From the NCBI GenBank assembly GCA_958451615.1, contig CAUDQR010000022.1:1-39435 (forward strand): a DNA stretch of 39,435 nucleotides, in the 5' to 3' direction. The notes under the pieces were generated by a model. That model made no database searches and was not told where the DNA came from. It worked only from the letters and a program-made list of their open reading frames with translations. The translations under genes and the position numbers were made by a program. Source of the stretch: an uncultured Collinsella sp. Lineage in GTDB: Bacteria > Actinomycetota > Coriobacteriia > Coriobacteriales > Coriobacteriaceae. Shown piece after piece: positions 9,765-18,008 of the stretch. Every line of letters starts with the position of its first letter. Positions within the stretch are counted from its first letter, which is position 1.

Positions 9765-10697
9765 ATGGCTCGTCGTACGCCTTCTCAATTGAATATGCTG
9801 CTCGCCGTCGATAAGCCGGTGGGCTGTACGTCCCACGATGTGGTATCGCAGTGCCGACGCGCCCTCCATGAGCGACGCGTCGGCCATGCCGGTACGCTCG
9901 ACCCCATGGCCTCGGGTGTCATGGTGGTGGGCGTGGGCCAGGCGACCCGTCTGCTGGGCATGCTAACCCTCGATACCAAAAGTTATGTCGCCGACATTTC
10001 GTTTGGCGTCGAGACCAATACCGATGACGCGGAGGGCGAGGCCGTCCGCACGGTGCCCGTTGCCCCCGAGTTGCGCGATCTTGCTTACGCCCGTGAACAG
10101 CTGGCCGCTATGCTTGGCCCGCAGATGCAGGTGCCGCCAGCGTTTTCGGCCATTTCGGTCAATGGCGTTCGCGCCTATAAGAGTGCTCGCGAGGGCAATG
10201 CGGTTGAGTTGCCCCCGCGTCCCGTCGAGGTCTATGCCGCCGACCTGATCGCCGTGGGAGGCGAAGGTGATACGTGTGTGTGGACCGTGGCGTTCTCAGT
10301 GAGCAAGGGTACCTATATCCGTGCGCTCGCTCGCGATCTGGGTCGCGCCTGCGATAGTGCTGCGCATATTTCCGCGCTGCGCCGTACGGCCTCCGGCGTG
10401 GTTTCCATTGGCGCCTGTCATGCGGTCGAGGAGCTTTCTCCCGAGTCTGCGGCCGGCTTCGCCTTGGATCCCATCGCCGCCCTTGGTGCCACGCGTGTCG
10501 ATTTGCCGGGTAATCTTGCAGACGACCTGCTTTGTGGTCGCCGCATTCCCGTTGAACGCGCGCTTGCGGACTTCGATACGGTGAAGGCACCGTTCGCGCT
10601 CGTGCTCGATGGGGGATTGAAGGCGCTCGCCCGTATCGAGGGCGGCCGCTTTGTGATGGAGCACGTCTTTCCGCAGGCGATCGGCGGTGTTCGATGA
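9765..10697 (+). CDS. truB: tRNA pseudouridine-55 synthase TruB
   Basis: Converts U55 to pseudouridine in the T-loop of tRNAs. The 310 residues include the family opening LLAVDKPVGCTSHDVV, RRVGHAGTLDPMASGVM with catalytic D46, and VSKGTYIRALARDLG. The start at 9765 (MARRTPSQLN) has only a modest SD (GGATGG). A start at 9795 would also fit the family but lacks an SD. The stop overlaps the ribF start as ATGA (4 bases). Confidence 0.95.
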   Translation: MARRTPSQLNMLLAVDKPVGCTSHDVVSQCRRALHERRVGHAGTLDPMASGVMVVGVGQATRLLGMLTLDTKSYVADISFGVETNTDDAEGEAVRTVPVAPELRDLAYAREQLAAMLGPQMQVPPAFSAISVNGVRAYKSAREGNAVELPPRPVEVYAADLIAVGGEGDTCVWTVAFSVSKGTYIRALARDLGRACDSAAHISALRRTASGVVSIGACHAVEELSPESAAGFALDPIAALGATRVDLPGNLADDLLCGRRIPVERALADFDTVKAPFALVLDGGLKALARIEGGRFVMEHVFPQAIGGVR

Positions 10698-11701
10698 TGC
10701 TGGCGCCCCACGAGCTCGCGCGTATCTTTTTCGCGGGTGAGTTGGATGAGGCCCGTATCGTTTCTGCCGATGCATTTGATGGGTGCGAGTTCTTGGGTGC
10801 CGCGTCGATCGCCATTGGCGTGTTTGATGGCGTGCATCGTGGGCACCAAGAGCTGATTGACGCGGTTATTCGCGACGCACGTTTCCACGGCAGCAAAGCG
10901 GTCGTGGTCACCTTCGATCCTGATCCGGACGTCGTGGTGAGTCCGTCGCCCGCTCAAAAATTGATGACGACGGCTGACCGACTGCACGCACTGGCTCAAA
11001 CCGGGGTCGATGCGGTGGTGGCCGTTCCCTTTACGCCCGCCGTGGCGGCACTCGACCATGTCGGGTTTCTGGCGCTGTTGTCGCGCGTTGTCGACATTCA
11101 CTCCATTCGTGTAGGCAGCGACTTTAGACTCGGCCGCGGCGGCGCTTCGGGCGTTGCCGAGATGCGCGCCTGGGGTACTGAACGTGGGGTTGACGTTTAC
11201 GGTCACGACTTGCTCTGCGTTAACGGGCAGACCATCTGTGCCACGCGCATCCGCCATGAGCTGGCCCAGGGTCATGTGGAGCTGGCTGCCGAGCTTCTCG
11301 GCCGTCCCTATATGGTGCGCGGCGTTGTGGCGGCTGGCCGTCACGAGGGTTCCGACATGGGCTTTCCCACGGCAAACATCCAGGTGCCCGACGGCATTCA
11401 AGTGCCTGCCGATGGCGTCTATGAGGGTCTGGTGCTGGTCGATGATACCGTATGGCCTGCTGCTGTTAACGTCGGCCTGCCGCCGACCTATGCCGACGAT
11501 GCCGCCTCGGCGCATCTCGAGGCCAACTTGATCGGCTATGCGGGCGACCTGTATGGCGCTTCCGTGTCGCTGGCGTTTACGCGCTGGCTGCGTCCGTCTC
11601 GCGTGTTCGATTCCCTGGACGACCTGATCGCGACCGTCGAGGGTAATATCGACGATATCCGTCATAACTTGGGTGAGCAGGGGGTGAGTATCCGTGATTA
11701 G
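10694..11701 (+). CDS. ribF: Bifunctional riboflavin kinase / FAD synthetase
   Basis: Makes FMN and FAD from riboflavin and ATP. The N-terminal adenylyltransferase domain starts with AIGVFDGVHRGH (residues 40-51) and includes the IHSIRVGSDFRLGRGGASG motif and NGQTICATRIRHELAQGHVELAAELLGRPY. The C-terminal kinase domain shows GFPTANIQVPDGIQVPADGVYEG and ends around SRVFDSLDDLIATVEGNIDDIR. The 335-residue length is standard. It overlaps truB by 4 bases and dnaG by 8 bases, so expression is probably coupled to both. Confidence 0.95.
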   Translation: MMLAPHELARIFFAGELDEARIVSADAFDGCEFLGAASIAIGVFDGVHRGHQELIDAVIRDARFHGSKAVVVTFDPDPDVVVSPSPAQKLMTTADRLHALAQTGVDAVVAVPFTPAVAALDHVGFLALLSRVVDIHSIRVGSDFRLGRGGASGVAEMRAWGTERGVDVYGHDLLCVNGQTICATRIRHELAQGHVELAAELLGRPYMVRGVVAAGRHEGSDMGFPTANIQVPDGIQVPADGVYEGLVLVDDTVWPAAVNVGLPPTYADDAASAHLEANLIGYAGDLYGASVSLAFTRWLRPSRVFDSLDDLIATVEGNIDDIRHNLGEQGVSIRD

Positions 11702-13823
11702 CGATGAGGAAAAAGATCAGGTACGCGCGGCGTCGGACCTGGTTGCCATCGTGCAGGAAACGGTTGAGCTCAAGCCCCGCGGCCATGAGTTTTGGGGATG
11801 CTGCCCGTTTCATGGCGAAAAGACCCCATCGTTTCACATTATCCCTGCTACGCAGGTGTGGCACTGCTTTGGCTGCGGCGAGGGCGGCGACGTCTTTACC
11901 TATATCATGAAGCGCGAGAACCTGAGTTTTCCCGAGTCGATCCGCTATTTGGCTGATCGTGCGGGCATTGAACTGCACGATACCGGTGCGCAGCGCGATC
12001 GCGGCACCAAGCGTGCCCGCATCTATGACCTGTGCGCCGAGACGGCTCAGTTCTACCACACCATGCTTATGCGCGGTAAGGACAGCCGTCCGCGCGAGTA
12101 CTTTGCCAGCCGCGGCATGGGCGGAGATGTCTGTCGCCGCTACTGCCTGGGCTTTGCACCGGGTCGCAACGCGCTGGTATCGCACCTGTCGCAGGCGGGC
12201 TTTACCCCGCAGGAGATGATTGACGCCAATGTGGCCGTGAGCCGTGGGCGCGGACAGCTTGCCGACCGTTTTTACGACCGTGTGATGTTTCCCATCTTTG
12301 ATGAGCAGGGTCACAATATCGCCTTTGGCGGGCGCATCATGGGCGATGGACAGCCTAAGTACCTCAACACCGCCGAGACGAGCGTGTTTCATAAAAAACG
12401 AAACCTCTACGGATTTAACTGGGCCAAGGAGTTTATCGTTGCGCAGGATACCGCCATCGTGGTGGAGGGATATACCGACTGCATCGCCTGCTGGGAGGCA
12501 GGGATCAAAAACGTCGTTGCTACGCTGGGCACAGCACTCACGGAGCACCACGTTAAGACACTCACCCGTTTTGCCAAGCGCATTGTCTATATGTTCGATG
12601 GCGACGCCGCCGGTCAAAAGGCCGCTCGCCGCGCGATTCAGTTTATCGAGCAGGATTCGATGGACCTGCGCTGCGTGGTGCTTCCCGACGGCAACGACCC
12701 CATGGAGTTCATCACCGCACATGGTGGCGAGGCGCTGCAGGCGCGCATCGATGCCGCCGAGCCCCTCATGGACTTTGTGTACCGTTCGCTGCAGGAGTCG
12801 AGCGATATTACCACGCCGGGCGGTCGCGCCAAAGCGCTCGAGGACGCGCTGACGCTCATCTACCCGCTGCGCGACAGCTATATGATCGACACGTACTTTA
12901 TCCAGATTGCCGACCTGTTAGGTTTGGACCTGGAGACGGTGCGCGCGAGTTCGGGCCGTGTGTTTCGCGATGTCGCCAAGCGCGAAGATGCCGAGCGCCG
13001 ACGTGAGCAGAGCTATGAGCGTCAACGCGCGCAGGCCGAGCGTGCGGGCGGTTCGCAGGGACGAAGCTCGGGCGGCAGTGCGGCTGGTGCGCGCGGTGCC
13101 GGTCGCGGTGCCTGGGCCGCGGGTGCAACGTCGCCGGTGTCCGCACCGGTCGAGGAGGACCCGTATGACTACGTTCCGCTTGATGCCTATGGGGCCGCGC
13201 CGGTGGAGGTCGACGAGGATCTGCCGCCAATCGATGTGCCAGCGGGGATGGAAAGCGCTGCGCCCGTTGCCGATAGTTCAAGCACGGCGGCAGCTCCGTC
13301 GATGCCGATTGTTTTGACCGATCTGGAGCGGAAATCCCTGGCGGGGGAGCGCGAGCTGCTGACGATGCTCACGAGCTACCCCGACCTGTTCCGTACGTAT
13401 GCCGACCGCATCTGCTCGATCGAGTGGGTGGACCCGCGCCACGAGTCCATCGCGTGGGCCGTATTGGCCACGCCGCCGGGCACCGATCCCGCGGCGTGCA
13501 TGGATGCGGCGCGCGCGGTGTGTCCCGAGGCGGCGTCGCTTGTCAGCGCCGGGCGCATCTCGGCGACAAGCAAGCACCCCACCGAGACGAACATCGTCTT
13601 TATGCTCGATACGCTCGAGCTCTACACCATCAAACGTCGCATGCGAGCCGCGCAGGCCAAGTTGCGTCAGGACCGTTCACTCGACGATGAGGCCCGCCGC
13701 GTGCTGACGATGCAGGCGATGCAAGATTCGCAGCGCCAGCGCGAGCTTCAAAAGTCGATCGGTGGCGTGGCCGATCCGTTCCGTTTGATCGGTTTGGAGA
13801 CTGCGGACGCCGACCAGGCCTAG
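11694..13823 (+). CDS. dnaG: DNA primase DnaG
   Basis: Synthesises RNA primers at the replication fork. The start is GTG, inside the ribF stop region (GTGATTAG overlap). Domains: CHC2 zinc finger (C37, H40, C58, C61); RNA polymerase core with TOPRIM motifs VVEGYTD (256-262) and FDGDAAG (301-307); then a C-terminal helicase-binding region. At 709 residues it is longer than most DnaG proteins. The extra length is a low-complexity linker rich in Arg, Gly, Ala and acidic residues at about 420-540. Finding dnaG as the last gene of the infB operon and directly upstream of rpoD is notable: it joins two usually separate operons. Confidence 0.96.
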   Translation: MISDEEKDQVRAASDLVAIVQETVELKPRGHEFWGCCPFHGEKTPSFHIIPATQVWHCFGCGEGGDVFTYIMKRENLSFPESIRYLADRAGIELHDTGAQRDRGTKRARIYDLCAETAQFYHTMLMRGKDSRPREYFASRGMGGDVCRRYCLGFAPGRNALVSHLSQAGFTPQEMIDANVAVSRGRGQLADRFYDRVMFPIFDEQGHNIAFGGRIMGDGQPKYLNTAETSVFHKKRNLYGFNWAKEFIVAQDTAIVVEGYTDCIACWEAGIKNVVATLGTALTEHHVKTLTRFAKRIVYMFDGDAAGQKAARRAIQFIEQDSMDLRCVVLPDGNDPMEFITAHGGEALQARIDAAEPLMDFVYRSLQESSDITTPGGRAKALEDALTLIYPLRDSYMIDTYFIQIADLLGLDLETVRASSGRVFRDVAKREDAERRREQSYERQRAQAERAGGSQGRSSGGSAAGARGAGRGAWAAGATSPVSAPVEEDPYDYVPLDAYGAAPVEVDEDLPPIDVPAGMESAAPVADSSSTAAAPSMPIVLTDLERKSLAGERELLTMLTSYPDLFRTYADRICSIEWVDPRHESIAWAVLATPPGTDPAACMDAARAVCPEAASLVSAGRISATSKHPTETNIVFMLDTLELYTIKRRMRAAQAKLRQDRSLDDEARRVLTMQAMQDSQRQRELQKSIGGVADPFRLIGLETADADQA

Positions 13824-13875
13824 ATGTTGTGGTCAACCAGCGTATTCTCGCCTATATCCAGTCTGAATTTTGGGT

Positions 13876-13901
13876 ATAGACGTCTATGTGTGTGCTAAAG
13901 T
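13876..13901 (+). promoter_or_regulatory. Probable rpoD promoter with a 12-bp palindrome
   Basis: An extended -10 box TGC-TAAAGT (-10 at 13896-13901) lies 32 bases before the rpoD start. At the place where a -35 box would lie there is instead a perfect palindrome ATAGACGTCTAT (13876-13887). TTGGGT at 13870-13875 would need a 20-base spacer. The palindrome may bind a regulator. This is inferred from position only. Confidence 0.5.
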
Positions 13902-13933
13902 AATGAGTCCTGTGGACTACGAAGGGAGAATCT

Positions 13934-15277
<1,344 letters not shown>

Positions 15278-15279
15278 TA

Positions 15280-15307
15280 GTTACGGCGTTTTACCAAACG
15301 CCGTAAC
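15280..15307 (+). other. Perfect 12-bp hairpin directly after rpoD
   Basis: GTTACGGCGTTT (15280-15291) pairs perfectly with AAACGCCGTAAC (15296-15307) around a 4-base loop, starting 3 bases after the rpoD stop. No T-run follows, so it is not a canonical intrinsic terminator. It may protect the 3' end or act together with the larger hairpin that follows. Confidence 0.65.
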
Positions 15308-15320
15308 TGGCCGACGCTGC

Positions 15321-15420
15321 GCGGGCACCAGAGCGACAACTTGTCATTCAAAGAGGACGGCATGACCAGAAGGTCTATGCCGTCCTCTTTTCATGCCAAT
15401 TTGTTCGCTCTGGTGCCCGC
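15321..15420. repeat. 100-nt imperfect palindrome with an intrinsic terminator core
   Basis: The outer arms GCGGGCACCAGAGCGA (15321-15336) and its exact complement (15405-15420) enclose a partly matching segment. Inside lies a perfect 14-bp stem (AAAGAGGACGGCAT 15350-15363 with 15377-15390) whose loop has GACC/GGTC pairing. The inner stem followed by T is a good rpoD terminator. The full element could fold as a single long hairpin, like a small non-autonomous palindromic repeat. Confidence 0.8.
15350..15391 (+). terminator. Probable rpoD transcription terminator
   Basis: A 14-bp stem (AAAGAGGACGGCAT / ATGCCGTCCTCTTT) ends in TTTT at 15388-15391. It forms the core of the 100-nt palindrome and is nearly symmetric, so it could act on both strands. 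Confidence 0.75.
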
Positions 15421-15517
15421 TCGCTGGCATTCTCAAAACATCGGCGTTTCCGTTGCCGGTGCCGGCAGTTAGGCCGTCCCCAAGGGATCAAGGCGAGAAA
15501 ATTTCTTAAAAAAGTTC

Positions 15518-15545
15518 TTGCCCTTCGCCCAATCGTCCGTATAAT
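15518..15545 (+). promoter_or_regulatory. Promoter of the tRNA-Asn pair
   Basis: -35 TTGCCC (15518-15523), 16-base spacer, -10 TATAAT (15540-15545, perfect consensus). The first tRNA begins 30 bases after the -10 box, as expected for a stable RNA promoter with a short 5' leader. Confidence 0.85.
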
Positions 15546-15575
15546 AAACTTCGTTGCTTGAGAGCACGCACCTAT

Positions 15576-15650
15576 TCCTCGGTAGCTCAATGGTAGAGCA
15601 CGCGGCTGTTAACCGCGCTGTTGTAGGTTCGAGTCCTACCCGGGGAGCCA
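15576..15650 (+). tRNA. tRNA-Asn (GTT), copy 1
   Basis: The cloverleaf is complete: acceptor TCCTCGG pairs with CCGGGGA, the D-arm includes AGCTCAATGGTAGAGC, the anticodon loop CTGTTAA reads GTT, the T-arm contains GGTTCGAGTCC, and CCA is encoded. It is 75 bases long including CCA. It is identical to the second copy 34 bases downstream. A weak 5-bp hairpin with TTTT (15660-15680) lies between the two. Confidence 0.97.
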
Positions 15651-15684
15651 GAATTTCTCAGCCCATTTCGTAGGGCTTTTAAAT

Positions 15685-15759
15685 TCCTCGGTAGCTCAAT
15701 GGTAGAGCACGCGGCTGTTAACCGCGCTGTTGTAGGTTCGAGTCCTACCCGGGGAGCCA
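15685..15759 (+). tRNA. tRNA-Asn (GTT), copy 2
   Basis: It is base-for-base the same 75-base tRNA as copy 1, with anticodon GTT and encoded CCA. It is followed 6 bases later by a strong terminator. The identity extends a few bases into the 5' flank (ATTCCTCGG), in keeping with a recent tandem duplication or gene conversion. Confidence 0.97.
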
Positions 15760-15765
15760 GGTTGT

Positions 15766-15795
15766 AAAACCCGTCGCTTATGCGGCGGGTTTTTT
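15766..15795 (+). terminator. Terminator of the tRNA-Asn operon
   Basis: AAAACCCGTCGC (15766-15777) pairs with GCGGCGGGTTTT (15782-15793), with one G-T wobble and a 4-base loop, then a T-run to 15795. Confidence 0.9.
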
Positions 15796-15953
15796 CATGC
15801 CGCGATCGCTTGTGGCGAACGTTACCGTATCAACATTTCGTGTCGAGGATGTAATCGTGAACCCCGCCGCCTTAACATGGCGCGGTCGTTGTAAAATGTT
15901 GGAATGATTGCTCCCACGACATGGTGCCGCGAGCACCAGAAAAGGAGATTCTT

Positions 15954-16310
15954 GTGTCTGAGACCATTAACGGCAGCCTGAGCGTCTCGAACGACGTTAT
16001 TGCCGATATTGCCGGTTATGCCGCGATGACGTGCTACGGTGTCGTCGGTATGGCCGAACAGCTCCAGGGCGCCGAGAGCGTGCGCCTGCTTGCCGGCCAG
16101 CGCCTTCGCAAGGGCGTGCTTGTTTCCGCCGACGAGAACGGCCTTACGGTCGACCTTCACGTCGTGCTCGAGAACGGCGTCAATATGAAGTCCGTCTGCC
16201 ACAATCTTTCGAGCTCCGTTGCCTTCACCCTGCAGGAGATCGCACAGATCGATCCCGCCAGCCTTAAGATTGGCATCCACATCGACGCGCTCAAGAGCCG
16301 TCTGAACTAG
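15954..16310 (+). CDS. Asp23/Gls24 family protein (YloU-like)
   Basis: A 118-residue Asp23/Gls24 family protein of unclear biochemical role. Family members are often membrane-associated or envelope-stress linked. The family core is visible: GSLSVSNDVIADIAGYAAMTCYGVVGMA, then GVLVSADENGLTVDLHVVLENGVNMKSVCHNL and the closing IDPASLKIGIHIDALKS. I set the start at GTG 15954 because AAAGGAG lies 8 bases before it. An upstream ATG at 15921 has no SD. It is paired with the DAK2-domain gene downstream, exactly as yloU-yloV in Bacillus. Confidence 0.88.
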   Translation: MSETINGSLSVSNDVIADIAGYAAMTCYGVVGMAEQLQGAESVRLLAGQRLRKGVLVSADENGLTVDLHVVLENGVNMKSVCHNLSSSVAFTLQEIAQIDPASLKIGIHIDALKSRLN

Positions 16311-16337
16311 CATCCGAAAACGGAGATTCAAATACCC

Positions 16338-17999
16338 ATGATTGCAAAGACCATTCGCACCTGTTTTCCGATCGCTGCGGCTGCCGTTTCCGACAAGGCC
16401 GAGGAGATCAACAAGCTCAACGTCTTCCCCGTACCCGACGGCGACACCGGCACCAACATGTCGCTCACGCTCGCTTCGGTGACTAAGGAGCTTTCCGCCC
16501 TTCCCGCCGACGCCGACATGGAGGCCATTGCCGGAGCCATCACCCACGGCTCCCTGATGGGCGCCCGCGGCAACTCCGGCGTCATTACCTCGCAGATTCT
16601 GCGTGGTGTGGCCGAGGGCCTTGTTTCTGCCGACGAGCCCATCACGTCCGCCAATATCGCCTTCGCCTTCCGTCGTGCCGTCAAGGTTGCCTTCCAGGCT
16701 GTTCGTAAGCCCATCGAGGGCACGATTCTCACGGTTCTGCGTGATGTTTCGACCAAGGCAGACGAGTGCGAGAAGAAGAAGTTCTCGGCCGAGGACGCGC
16801 TCGATGCCATCGTCGTCGAGGCCTACCAGTCCGTCGCCCGCACGCCCGACCTGCTGCCCGTTCTGAAGGAGAACGGCGTGGTCGACTCCGGTGCCTTTGG
16901 CTTTGCCATCTTCTTGGAGAACTTTGTTGCCGCCGCGCTTGGCCGCAGCACCGTGGTCGAGGATTTCTCCGCCACGTTCGATTCCGCTGGCTCTGCCCGC
17001 GACGCGGCCCTCGATCGCGTCGAGATCGAGGCCAACGACGATTGGGAGGGTTCGGAGTTCCGCTACTGCAATGAGTTCCTCTTTAAGGCCGACGCCCCGT
17101 TTGACGAGGACGAGTGCCTTAAGTTCCTGGGCTCCATGGGCGACTGCGAGCTGCTCGTGGGTGCCTACCCCGACTACAAGATCCACGTGCACTCCAACAC
17201 CCCGAACTTGGTGCTTGAGCACATGCTGCAGCTTGGTCAGATCTACGAGGTCTTTATCCACAACATGGAGATGGAGGCCCACGACCGTACCGCTAAGATC
17301 CACGAGGACCAGGAGAAGGCCGCCGAGCCTGCGAAGGCCCTGGGCTTTGTCGCCGTTGCCGCCGGTTCCGGCGAGGCCGACATCCTCAAGTCCCTCGGCG
17401 CCGATGTGATCGTGTCGGGCGGTCAAACCATGAATCCCTCGACCGCCGACCTGCTGGGCGCCGTCGACCAGGTCAACGCGACCTCGGTCATCATCCTGCC
17501 CAACAACGGCAACATCCGCATGGCTGCCGAGGCCGCTGCTTCCGCCTGCACCGACAAGAAGGTCGCCGTCGTTCCCACCAAGACCGTCCCGCAGGCCTTC
17601 TCCGCACTGTTCGCGGTCCTGCCCGATTCTGAGCTCGAGGACGCTGTTGCCGCCATGGTCGACGCCATCAGCGAGGTCCGCGATGGCGAGGTCACCCGCG
17701 CCGTGCGCGACTCCAGCGCCTCCGACGGCTCGCCGATTCACTCCGGTGACGTCATGGGTATCATTGCCGGTTCCATCGACGTGGTCGGCTCCGATGTGAA
17801 GCAGGTCACGCTCGACTGCATCAACCGCATGCAGGAGGAAGAGGAGGGCGACTCGCTGACGATTTTGGCCGGCGAAGAGCTGTCCGATGAGGCCTTCCAG
17901 GAGATCGTCGACGCCATCGAGGAGGCTCAGCCCGATCTGGAGATCGACGCCCATCGTGGCGAGCAGCCGCTCTATCCCGTGATCTTCTCGATCGAGTAG
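16338..17999 (+). CDS. fakA: DAK2 domain protein, FakA/YloV-like fatty acid kinase
   Basis: Likely the ATP-binding subunit of fatty acid kinase, which phosphorylates exogenous fatty acids bound to FakB so that they can enter phospholipid synthesis with PlsX. The N-terminal DhaL/DAK2 domain shows NKLNVFPVPDGDTGTNM with metal-binding D34 and D36, then HGSLMGARGNSGVITSQILRG. The middle and C-terminal regions (EDAVAAMVDAISEVRDGEVTRAVRDS, then the end near 553) match the YloV layout. No fakB is in the window. plsX lies about 5 kb downstream in the same cluster, which fits the pathway. The fakA symbol is by family, not tested function. Confidence 0.87.
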   Translation: MIAKTIRTCFPIAAAAVSDKAEEINKLNVFPVPDGDTGTNMSLTLASVTKELSALPADADMEAIAGAITHGSLMGARGNSGVITSQILRGVAEGLVSADEPITSANIAFAFRRAVKVAFQAVRKPIEGTILTVLRDVSTKADECEKKKFSAEDALDAIVVEAYQSVARTPDLLPVLKENGVVDSGAFGFAIFLENFVAAALGRSTVVEDFSATFDSAGSARDAALDRVEIEANDDWEGSEFRYCNEFLFKADAPFDEDECLKFLGSMGDCELLVGAYPDYKIHVHSNTPNLVLEHMLQLGQIYEVFIHNMEMEAHDRTAKIHEDQEKAAEPAKALGFVAVAAGSGEADILKSLGADVIVSGGQTMNPSTADLLGAVDQVNATSVIILPNNGNIRMAAEAAASACTDKKVAVVPTKTVPQAFSALFAVLPDSELEDAVAAMVDAISEVRDGEVTRAVRDSSASDGSPIHSGDVMGIIAGSIDVVGSDVKQVTLDCINRMQEEEEGDSLTILAGEELSDEAFQEIVDAIEEAQPDLEIDAHRGEQPLYPVIFSIE

Positions 18000-18008
18000 G
18001 CTCTGCCT

